The position numbers and the translations under genes were made by a program. This document shows positions 1 through 6,255 of a stretch of 18,033 bases of DNA, in pieces. Position 1 is the stretch's first letter; each line of letters starts with the position of its first letter. The notes under the pieces were generated by a model that was not told the DNA's origin, ran no database searches, and was given only the letters and a program-made list of their open reading frames with translations. This DNA is from an uncultured Bacteroidales bacterium (GTDB taxonomy: Bacteria; Bacteroidota; Bacteroidia; Bacteroidales; UBA932), in assembly GCA_945983015.1 (NCBI GenBank), contig CAMFSN010000020.1, positions 1-18,033 on the forward strand, read 5' to 3'.

Positions 1-228
1 GATATGAATCAGGTTCCTGAAGACAAGGACTATAAGGATTTCCTGAATCCTGAGAGCCTCGTAGTGGAAAAAGCCTATGCTGAGCCTGCCCTGCTTGAGG
101 ATCAGAGCGGGCTCGCCGTACAGTTCGAGCGTGTGGGCTATTATGTAAAAGATAAGGACAGCACTGAGGAGCATCCTGTCTTTAACAAGACCACGAGCCT
201 GAAGGATTCTTTCAAGATAGAGGCTTGA
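1..228 (+). CDS. glnS: Glutaminyl-tRNA synthetase, C-terminal end (5' truncated by window)
   Basis: The reading frame is open from base 1 and stops with TGA at 226-228, giving the last 75 residues of a longer protein. They match the end of the anticodon-binding beta-barrel of bacterial glutaminyl-tRNA synthetase: NPESLVV, then EPALLE, then the hallmark QFERVGYYVKDKDST, then VFNKTTSLKDSF. The enzyme charges tRNA-Gln with glutamine in the cytoplasm. The catalytic Rossmann fold (HIGH/KMSKS) lies upstream and is not visible. The stop is separated by a single base from the ATG of the TonB-dependent receptor gene, so that gene is probably co-transcribed or read through from glnS. Identification rests on the C-terminal signature only, but that signature is distinctive. 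Confidence 0.88.
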   Translation, partial: DMNQVPEDKDYKDFLNPESLVVEKAYAEPALLEDQSGLAVQFERVGYYVKDKDSTEEHPVFNKTTSLKDSFKIEA

Positions 229-229
229 T

Positions 230-2014
230 ATGAGTTTTACTTCTCTGATTCAAATTCCACTGGCACTTTTTCTCAATCTGGGGGAAGTGCCAGATTTTTC
301 TGAAAGCCCTTCGGATACTCTTCAAAGTGCTATCATTCAAAGGGATAGGTCTGTAGCAGGATATAGGCAGGATACTCTGCTGCTGGAAAAAAATATGGGA
401 GTTTCTGAACTCTTCCTGCAAAGTCCGGCCCTTAGCCTCAGCGATTACGGCTATCTGTCGGGACAGAAGAGCATATCTTTCCCAGGACTTGGCAGCAGCC
501 ATACTTCCATCTATCTGGATGGCTTTAAGATAAATAATCTTCAGAGCGGGCAGATAGATCTGGGACTACTTTGTCTGGATAATTATTCCGATATGATTCT
601 GGATTATGCCTCCAGCAGCGTGCAGCTACGCAGTCTCAGCCCTTCCTTAGAGAAAAAGTTCTCCCTGAAGGCAGCCCTGGGGGCAGCTTCCTTCTCTACC
701 TGGGCTCCCGATTTGAGAGTGGATTATGCCTTGAGCCGAAATACTTCTATGTCCCTCTATCTGGGAGGAATTAAAAGTGAGGGGGATTTCCCTTATGAAG
801 GGGGTGTGAGGACTAATAACGACATCAGTCGCTATGCTGCACAAGTCGATTTCAGGGGCAGGGCCCTTAAGGGCGAGTGGTATGCCAAGTTCTCTTTGAA
901 CTCTCAGGACAGGGGAGTACCCGGGTCCCTAAGCTATCCAAGCAAGGACAGGCAGATGGATAACAATTACTTCGCTCAGGCTTCTTATAGAGGCTTTATT
1001 TCTTCTAATTATGACTTTTCTTTCGGTCTGAGGGCTGCTCTGGACGAGTTGTCCTATCTTAGCGAATACGGGGACAGTGAATATAAGGAGTCCGATCTGC
1101 AGTTGGTTTTGGACCAGTCTTACCGGCCATACGACTGGATGGAAGTCTCTTTGCTATGTAATTCTTCTTATGGCAGTCTCGATTCCGGACTCTATGCTTC
1201 CGACAGGCTGATTGCTGAGGCGGAGGCTTCGGCTGAACTCAGTTGGAAGGCATTCAAGTTCGATTTGGCCCTGAAATACGCCTATTCTACAGATAATAGC
1301 GGGTCCCTCTGGCACACTACAGCTGATGTGCTTTCCCCTTCGCTGGGACTGGTATTCTCTCCTCTTAAGATTCTGGACATTAAGGCCTATGCCAGAAGGG
1401 CTTATAGAACACCGACCTTTAATGAGCTCTATTATCCGGGCTATTCTAATCCCGAACTAAAAGCTGAAGATGTCCTGACCAGCGGTCTGGCCTTTGATTA
1501 TCATTTCAAGGCAGGGGAGTGCTGGAGCTTTTCCTCATCTCTGAACACTTTTTATAATTACTTGAAAGATAAGATAGTATCTGCTCCTGTGGAAGAAGGA
1601 AGCTATATCTGGCTGCCTTATAATATAGGAGAGAGCGAGTGCTATGGAATTGGCCTAAGTTTTAAGTCCGAGTTCAGAAGGGAGGAGCTCAAGGCCAGCA
1701 CTTCCCTTAATTACAGCTATCAGTATTCCTCCGAATTGCCCTATTATACGAGTCATTCGCTCTCGTTTAGGGCTGCGATGGAGTGGAAGGCCTGGAAGGC
1801 TTCAGCCCTATGGGCTCTAAGAGAGGGAAGACATACTCCCTATGGAGATATGCCATCCTGGAATACTGTTGATTTTCATATCTCCAGAGAGCTAGGAACT
1901 CATTTCAGACTTGACTTTGCGCTGCTTAACATCTTCGATTATCGCTACGAGATGGTTCAGGATTACCCTATGCAGGGCAGAAACTTCAGAATATGCTTGC
2001 TATACTCTATGTAG
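230..2014 (+). CDS. TonB-dependent outer-membrane receptor, BtuB-like
   Basis: This 594-residue protein is close in length to BtuB (about 614). A short plug spans roughly residues 45-130, with FPGLGSSHTSIYLDGF at about 84-99 followed by NNLQSGQIDLG. This is the GTGxSHTQVxWNGxxINSP pattern of B12/siderophore-type plugs. The rest alternates aromatic-rich beta strands and ends with a typical last-strand region: ALLNIFDYRYEMVQDYPMQGRNF. The protein should import a corrinoid or metal chelate across the outer membrane using TonB energy. Only ATG 230 is possible, because an in-frame TAG lies at 218-220. The N-terminus is hydrophobic but has no Lys/Arg before the core, which is unusual for a signal peptide. 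There is no carboxypeptidase-like N-terminal extension and no clear TonB box. The 3' end overlaps the FecCD permease by 22 bp, supporting a shared uptake function. The substrate is not certain. Confidence 0.85.
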   Translation: MSFTSLIQIPLALFLNLGEVPDFSESPSDTLQSAIIQRDRSVAGYRQDTLLLEKNMGVSELFLQSPALSLSDYGYLSGQKSISFPGLGSSHTSIYLDGFKINNLQSGQIDLGLLCLDNYSDMILDYASSSVQLRSLSPSLEKKFSLKAALGAASFSTWAPDLRVDYALSRNTSMSLYLGGIKSEGDFPYEGGVRTNNDISRYAAQVDFRGRALKGEWYAKFSLNSQDRGVPGSLSYPSKDRQMDNNYFAQASYRGFISSNYDFSFGLRAALDELSYLSEYGDSEYKESDLQLVLDQSYRPYDWMEVSLLCNSSYGSLDSGLYASDRLIAEAEASAELSWKAFKFDLALKYAYSTDNSGSLWHTTADVLSPSLGLVFSPLKILDIKAYARRAYRTPTFNELYYPGYSNPELKAEDVLTSGLAFDYHFKAGECWSFSSSLNTFYNYLKDKIVSAPVEEGSYIWLPYNIGESECYGIGLSFKSEFRREELKASTSLNYSYQYSSELPYYTSHSLSFRAAMEWKAWKASALWALREGRHTPYGDMPSWNTVDFHISRELGTHFRLDFALLNIFDYRYEMVQDYPMQGRNFRICLLYSM

Positions 2015-2778
2015 TTCTCAGCGGGATAGCCCTGCCAATTGGGGGAATACAGATGCAATATCTGTGGAGGAACCAGTTAGGCGACGTGTACTCGCTGGGT
2101 TTAGGCAGCGCCGCGTGCCTGGGCGCTGCAGCCGCCACTATGAGCTCTTTTTGCTCCCTTACCGTAGGCTCCTTTATCTGTACCCTCATCTGTACCATTA
2201 TCTGTTTCTTTGTTACCCTTAAGCTCAGTACCCAGAATCTCATAACCTTCGGAATCCTTTTCGGAACTTTCATAGGCTCTCTTGGAACCATAGTGGTAAC
2301 CAATGCCCCTACTCCCGAACTTATGAAACAGTATTACCTCTGGGGGGCCGCTAACTTTAATCTGGAAGGGGTGACTGGCGCCGACATAATCTTTTCATTG
2401 ATTCTGTTTATCATCGGCATTGTTTCTGCCATAGTGTCGGCACCTTCGCTTAGTGCCCATTTCACTTCCAAGATAGAACTCAGTCCCTTTAGAAAAGCGG
2501 TCCAACTGCTGTCTATAATGTTTTTGGTTACCAGTTCCGTCAGTATCTGCGGGCCGATAGGCTTCGTGTCTCTGGGAGTTCCTAATCTGTCACGTATAGT
2601 TTGTAAGAGTACGGACATAAGAAAGCACTATCTTATCAGCTCCCTTATGGGGGTAGGCTTGCTTCTGCTTACCTATCTGGTGGTCAAATATGTGAATTTC
2701 GGAATCTATCTTCCTGTCAGCGCCACTATGGCTCTGCTTGCCCTGCCATTGATGGCCATTATTTTCTTTAAGAAGTAA
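1993..2778 (+). CDS. FecCD/BtuC-family ABC transporter permease, short N-terminus
   Basis: This is an inner-membrane permease of the iron-chelate/cobalamin importer family. It is very hydrophobic, with about eight membrane segments. Family signatures are present: RNQLGDVYSLGLGSA at 26-40 corresponds to RNPLAxPxxLGxxxGA. The coupling region near 187-212 (GPIGFVSLGVPNLSR, then DIRKH) corresponds to GxIxFVGLxxPHxxR and dhR, which contacts the ATPase. At 261 residues it is well short of the usual 320-350. It begins inside what is normally the second membrane helix, so the first helix and the RLPR motif are missing. No alternative upstream start supplies them; that frame reads GLPYAGQKLQ just before the ATG. 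Translation is probably coupled to the receptor, since its ATG lies 22 bp inside that gene. No ATPase or binding protein follows. Whether the short permease works is unknown. Confidence 0.82.
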   Translation: MLAILYVVLSGIALPIGGIQMQYLWRNQLGDVYSLGLGSAACLGAAAATMSSFCSLTVGSFICTLICTIICFFVTLKLSTQNLITFGILFGTFIGSLGTIVVTNAPTPELMKQYYLWGAANFNLEGVTGADIIFSLILFIIGIVSAIVSAPSLSAHFTSKIELSPFRKAVQLLSIMFLVTSSVSICGPIGFVSLGVPNLSRIVCKSTDIRKHYLISSLMGVGLLLLTYLVVKYVNFGIYLPVSATMALLALPLMAIIFFKK

Positions 2779-2786
2779 AATTATGC

Positions 2787-2794
2787 TAAATTTG
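2787..2794 (+). promoter_or_regulatory. Bacteroidota -7 box for the 179-residue gene/mnmA unit
   Basis: TAAATTTG matches the TAnnTTTG consensus exactly. A weak -33 candidate, TTTC at 2763-2766, lies 20 bp upstream. Only seven bases separate the box from ATG 2802, so transcription should begin within a few bases of the start codon. The 23-bp gap after the permease gene therefore looks like a promoter for a new transcription unit. Confidence 0.55.
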
Positions 2795-2801
2795 TCCTTC
2801 T

Positions 2802-3341
2802 ATGGATCAGAATGCTTTAGATATATTTGAGAAAACCCTTCAGGATGGCCTGGTGAAGGTCTGTCAGAGTGCGGACCGGCTGAAGGAAGGGCTTTTGGAA
2901 AGTCCTGACCTGGAGGCCAAATGGGATGAGTACATTAAGGATTACATCGCTGATGCCGTGGCGAATTTTAACGAGTATCCTGAGGCTGCCCTTGCCTGGG
3001 CGGGCTTTTTGGGTATGGGCGTGGCCAATCTTTGGGATAAGAATTGGGACAAGTATAAGCAGGTGCCCTACAACTATTTCTATGGTTCCAGGAACTGGGA
3101 TGATCTGGATGAACACGTGCTCTACGATATCCTAGCCTTAGATAAGGAGGCGGGGAAGAAAGTCTCCGATATTCTGGACAGTTGCGCTTTGGCCTGTCTG
3201 GGACTTATACGGCATCAGGGGATAGAGGCTCAGACTGCCGATGGTTTTTATTGTCTTGCCAGGGCCTATACGGTTTTTTATAGGATAGGGGCTTCTCTGG
3301 AACTGGAAAGATGTGCTTACAGGAAGGTGTATGTCAGATAA
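2802..3341 (+). CDS. Conserved Bacteroidales protein of unknown function, upstream of mnmA
   Basis: This is a 179-residue, probably all-alpha, soluble cytoplasmic protein with no signal peptide or membrane segment. It is rich in Trp, Tyr and acidic residues. The central block from about 78 to 111 (LWDKNWDKY, YNYFYGSRNWDDLDEH, VLYDIL) looks like its conserved core, and a Gly-rich stretch AWAGFLGMGVANLW precedes it. I recall similar proteins of unknown function in Bacteroides-type genomes, including near mnmA, but cannot verify that here. It has its own -7 box seven bases upstream of the ATG. Its 3' end overlaps mnmA by 11 bp if mnmA starts at 3331, so the two are probably translated together. 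A link to tRNA thiolation is suggested only by this linkage. I do not assign a function. Confidence 0.8.
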   Translation: MDQNALDIFEKTLQDGLVKVCQSADRLKEGLLESPDLEAKWDEYIKDYIADAVANFNEYPEAALAWAGFLGMGVANLWDKNWDKYKQVPYNYFYGSRNWDDLDEHVLYDILALDKEAGKKVSDILDSCALACLGLIRHQGIEAQTADGFYCLARAYTVFYRIGASLELERCAYRKVYVR

Positions 3342-4671
3342 GATGAAAGTTTGTGTCGGTCTTTCCGGAGGCGTGGATTCCAGCGTGGCGGCTTTGCTTT
3401 TAAAGCAGCAGGGCTACGATGTCTTCGCGATGTTTATGCAGAATTGGCACGATACCGAAGGCACTCTCCACGGGGATTGCGAGTGGGAGGAGGATAAGTT
3501 CGTGGCAGAGATGGTGGCGCGAAAGATTGGCATCCCATTCTATTTCGTGGATTTGAGTGAGCAGTACCGCCAAAGGGTGGTGGACTATATGTTCAGCGAA
3601 TATGAAAAGGGACGCACTCCTAATCCTGACGTGCTCTGTAACAGGGAGATAAAGTTCGATGCCTTTTTGGAGGCGGCTAGGCGTCTGGGAGCTACGCACG
3701 TGGCTACGGGGCATTATTGCAGAAAGAAAGAGAACCCTGACGGGACCTTCAGTCTGCTGGAGGGCGTGGACCCCGGGAAAGACCAGAGTTATTTTCTCTG
3801 TGCCCTGAATCAGGCTCAATTGGAAGCGGCTCTTTTCCCTATAGGCGATTTATGCAAGTCGGAGGTAAGAGAACTTGCCCATCGTTTCGATTTGCCTTCT
3901 GCAGATAAGAAGGACTCTCAAGGTATCTGTTTTGTAGGTAAGGTGGACCTGCCAGTCTTCCTGCAACAGAAATTGAAGAGCGTGGAAGGGGATGTGATAG
4001 AGGTTTTTGACAAGTTCTACGACGATAATGAGCAGTACAGAAGGCAGCAGAGCTATCTGGAGGAGCTAAGGCAGGCTCAAAGGCAGTGGCGGGTGGAAGA
4101 CTTCGAGGAGGAGAAATTGGCATACCTGAGCAAGGCCATAAGTTACGAAGGGATAGTCTTTGAGCAGGAGGAGTATAGGAGCGGACGCAAGCATAAGAAG
4201 AAAGTTAGAAACAAGGCGAACCCTTGGGGAGTAGTTTTGGGAAAGCACGAGGGGGCACAGTTCTTTACGCTCGGGCAGCGGAAGGGACTTGGCATAGGAG
4301 GACATAAGTATCCGGTCTTCGTGATAGAAACGGACGTGGAGAAGAACCTGGTGTACATGGGGGAGGGCGAGCAGCACAAAGGCTTGTATCGCAACGTTTT
4401 ACGCCTTGAAAATGAGGATCTGCACTATATCCGTGAGACTTACCGTTTGCCTATGGGCGAGTCTCGCAGGGTGAGGGCGAGGCTGAGATACAGACAGGAA
4501 TTGCAAGAGGCCCTGATGCTTCAGAAAGAATCTGGGATGTATCTTATCTTCGATGAGCCCCAGAGAAGCATAACTCCAGGCCAATTCGCCGCCATTTATC
4601 TCGATGCGGCCTCTGACCCGGAGAATGCTGAAGCGCCTGAGTTGATACTCTCGGCAGTTATTCCTGCTTGA
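3331..4671 (+). CDS. mnmA: tRNA-specific 2-thiouridylase MnmA
   Basis: MnmA adds sulfur to position 2 of the wobble uridine (U34) in tRNAs for Lys, Glu and Gln, using ATP and a relayed persulfide. The N-terminal PP-loop motif SGGVDSS is at 12-18. The catalytic cysteines are Cys103 (NPDVLCNREIKF) and Cys200 (SQGICFVG), and ATGHY is at 125-129. FTLGQRKGLGIGG marks the central domain, and RSITPGQFAAIY marks the C-terminal beta-barrel. At 446 residues it exceeds the E. coli enzyme (about 370) because of a charged insert at roughly 227-298, of a type known in Bacteroidota MnmA. Possible starts are GTG 3313, ATG 3331 and ATG 3343. I chose 3331 because MSDKMKVCVGLSGG fits the family N-terminus and a purine-rich AGGAAGG lies just upstream. 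Its 3' end overlaps the convergent aminotransferase gene by 14 bp. Confidence 0.93.
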   Translation: MSDKMKVCVGLSGGVDSSVAALLLKQQGYDVFAMFMQNWHDTEGTLHGDCEWEEDKFVAEMVARKIGIPFYFVDLSEQYRQRVVDYMFSEYEKGRTPNPDVLCNREIKFDAFLEAARRLGATHVATGHYCRKKENPDGTFSLLEGVDPGKDQSYFLCALNQAQLEAALFPIGDLCKSEVRELAHRFDLPSADKKDSQGICFVGKVDLPVFLQQKLKSVEGDVIEVFDKFYDDNEQYRRQQSYLEELRQAQRQWRVEDFEEEKLAYLSKAISYEGIVFEQEEYRSGRKHKKKVRNKANPWGVVLGKHEGAQFFTLGQRKGLGIGGHKYPVFVIETDVEKNLVYMGEGEQHKGLYRNVLRLENEDLHYIRETYRLPMGESRRVRARLRYRQELQEALMLQKESGMYLIFDEPQRSITPGQFAAIYLDAASDPENAEAPELILSAVIPA

Positions 4672-5875
4672 ATCCTTTTAAAGAACAATAAGTTTTGAGG
4701 CCCTCTTCCAAGATGTCGAGGGCTTTTTCCATCTGAGGAACGGAGAGGACATAGGCAATCCTTATCTGATTCTTACCGTTTTCAGGATTCTGATAGAAAG
4801 TGGCGATAGGCGTTACCATAGTCGTCTCTCCATCCTTGGAGAAATCGCTGAGCATCCAGCGGGTGAAATCCTCTGCGTCCTCCACCGGCAGGGAAGCTAT
4901 GGCATAGAAAGCTCCCAAAGGTGTAGGGGAGAATACCCCTGGAATGGAATTGAGTCGCTTGATGGTATAGTCACGCCTTCTGATGTATTCCGCTTTCACT
5001 TCCTCGAAATAGCTCTGAGGAGTGTCCAGAGCCCCCAGGGCTGCGAATTGGCCTAAAACAGGAGGACAGAGACGGGATTGCCCAAAGCGTAGGGCGGCGG
5101 CGATTACTTCCTTGTTACGGGAGATGATACAGCCTATTCGGACCCCGCATAGATTATAGCGTTTGGATACGCTGTCACATAGTATCACATTCTGCTCCAG
5201 GCCTTTAAGTCTGAGAGCGCTATAGTGCTCCTGATCGGTATAGCAGAACTCGCGGTAAACCTCGTCGCAGATGAGGAAGAGCTCGTGTTTGAGACAGAAT
5301 TCTCCGATTTTCAGCATCTCCTCTCGGCTGAATAGCTTGCCGGAAGGGTTGCAGGGATTGGAGATAAGGACCGCCTTGGTCTTCGGGGTGAGAACCTTTT
5401 CCCACTCGGAGATATCCGGAATCCTGAAGCCATCCTTGATGTCGGAATGAACTGCTACCAGATTGATTCCGTTAGCATAACAGAAGGTCTTGTAATTCGT
5501 GTAGAAGGGCTCTACCACCATTATGTCGTCGCCTTCGTCCGCCACTATCTGCATAGCCTCTGCAAAGGACTCGGTACCTGCTATGTTTATAAGCAGCTCA
5601 TCCACTTCCACATCCAGCCCCAGTTTTTTATAGTATTTTTCTACCATAGCCTGACGGAGTTCCATCAGACCCGCGGAATTAGTGTAGGAGAAGTGGTCCA
5701 TCTCCTGGCATCTGCGGATTACTTCCTGAATCGCACATTCAGGGCTTTTTATGTCTGGTGCCCCGACATTCAAGTGATATACCTTTATACCCTTGGCTTT
5801 GGCTGCATCTGATAATGGAACCAATTTTCGTATGGCCGAGGATGGCATTCCTGCCGCTTTTTTGGAAATATGCAT
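4658..5875 (-). CDS. PLP-dependent class I/II aminotransferase (aspartate aminotransferase-like)
   Basis: This is a 405-residue fold-type I aminotransferase. Visible residues: NVGAPD near 36-41 in the N-terminal substrate region; NPCNPSGK at 173-180; CDEVY with the pyridine-binding Asp204 and Tyr207; SVSKRYNLCGVRIG with the PLP Lys238 and phosphate-binding Arg246; and QIRIAYVL with the carboxylate-binding Arg372. Length is normal for the family. It transfers amino groups between an amino acid and a 2-oxo acid in the cytoplasm; aspartate or another dicarboxylic/aromatic amino acid is plausible, but the substrate cannot be read from the sequence. It is the last gene of a three-gene operon, starting two bases after the 125-residue gene stops. 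An unrelated neighbour relationship (membrane EF-hand protein) gives no metabolic clue. Its 3' end overlaps mnmA by 14 bp in convergent orientation. Confidence 0.88.
   Translation of the reverse strand: MHISKKAAGMPSSAIRKLVPLSDAAKAKGIKVYHLNVGAPDIKSPECAIQEVIRRCQEMDHFSYTNSAGLMELRQAMVEKYYKKLGLDVEVDELLINIAGTESFAEAMQIVADEGDDIMVVEPFYTNYKTFCYANGINLVAVHSDIKDGFRIPDISEWEKVLTPKTKAVLISNPCNPSGKLFSREEMLKIGEFCLKHELFLICDEVYREFCYTDQEHYSALRLKGLEQNVILCDSVSKRYNLCGVRIGCIISRNKEVIAAALRFGQSRLCPPVLGQFAALGALDTPQSYFEEVKAEYIRRRDYTIKRLNSIPGVFSPTPLGAFYAIASLPVEDAEDFTRWMLSDFSKDGETTMVTPIATFYQNPENGKNQIRIAYVLSVPQMEKALDILEEGLKTYCSLKGFKQE
4700..4728 (+). terminator. Possible intrinsic terminator for mnmA, inside the convergent gene
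   Basis: On the plus strand a perfect 6-bp stem (GCCCTC 4700-4705, GAGGGC 4718-4723) with a 12-base loop is followed at once by TTTTT. It lies 28 bp past the mnmA stop, within the last 25 codons of the opposing aminotransferase gene. The same bases encode ALDILEEG on the other strand, so the match could be chance. Confidence 0.4.
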
Positions 5876-5877
5876 AA

Positions 5878-6255
5878 CTATTTGTTTATCTCTATTGTAA
5901 GCTCACAATCTTTAATGCTAAGTATGCGGCAGAATAGTCCCATCTCTGCCGCTTTCAAGGCTACGACCTCATACATCCTGCCAGACTGAAAGCTACTGTC
6001 AGCCTGTATGTTGATGAAGAGTCTGCCGTTGGAACTAAGTTCATAGTCGCACTGGTGCTTGGGAAAAGCGTAGCTCAGAGCCCTCAGTATGGCTTCAGCC
6101 TGAAGAGGATGAGCCTTGTAGCCAGGCTGTGGGTTACGCTCTTCCTGACTGGATTTCAGCAGGGCCTCCAGACCAGGGCGGGATTGGGCGACTTTAGTTC
6201 CCGTCCCTTTGCCGAAGATTTCTTCGTATCTGTTTTCCAAATAATTGTCTGCCAT
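5878..6255 (-). CDS. Small conserved protein of unknown function (operon middle gene)
   Basis: This is a 125-residue soluble protein without a signal peptide or membrane helix. The N-terminus MADNYLENRYEEIF, followed by a basic/Gly stretch and LEALLKSS, resembles a leader I associate with several Bacteroidota proteins (for example some nitroreductases), but no nitroreductase domain follows. The C-terminal half (about 50-125) has alternating hydrophobic residues (RLFINIQ, CRILSI, CELTIEINK) around a helix RMYEVVALKAAEMG and may form a small alpha/beta fold. Its ATG shares one base with the TGA of the upstream 681-residue gene (TGATG), and the aminotransferase gene begins two bases after its stop, so all three are surely one transcript. 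The tight coupling argues that it is a real gene. I do not recognise a function. Confidence 0.72.
   Translation of the reverse strand: MADNYLENRYEEIFGKGTGTKVAQSRPGLEALLKSSQEERNPQPGYKAHPLQAEAILRALSYAFPKHQCDYELSSNGRLFINIQADSSFQSGRMYEVVALKAAEMGLFCRILSIKDCELTIEINK

Noticed and set aside
3313..3330. GTG start for MnmA giving six extra residues
   Set aside because: The extra residues lie inside the preceding gene and have no counterpart in the family. ATG 3331 or 3343 fits better.
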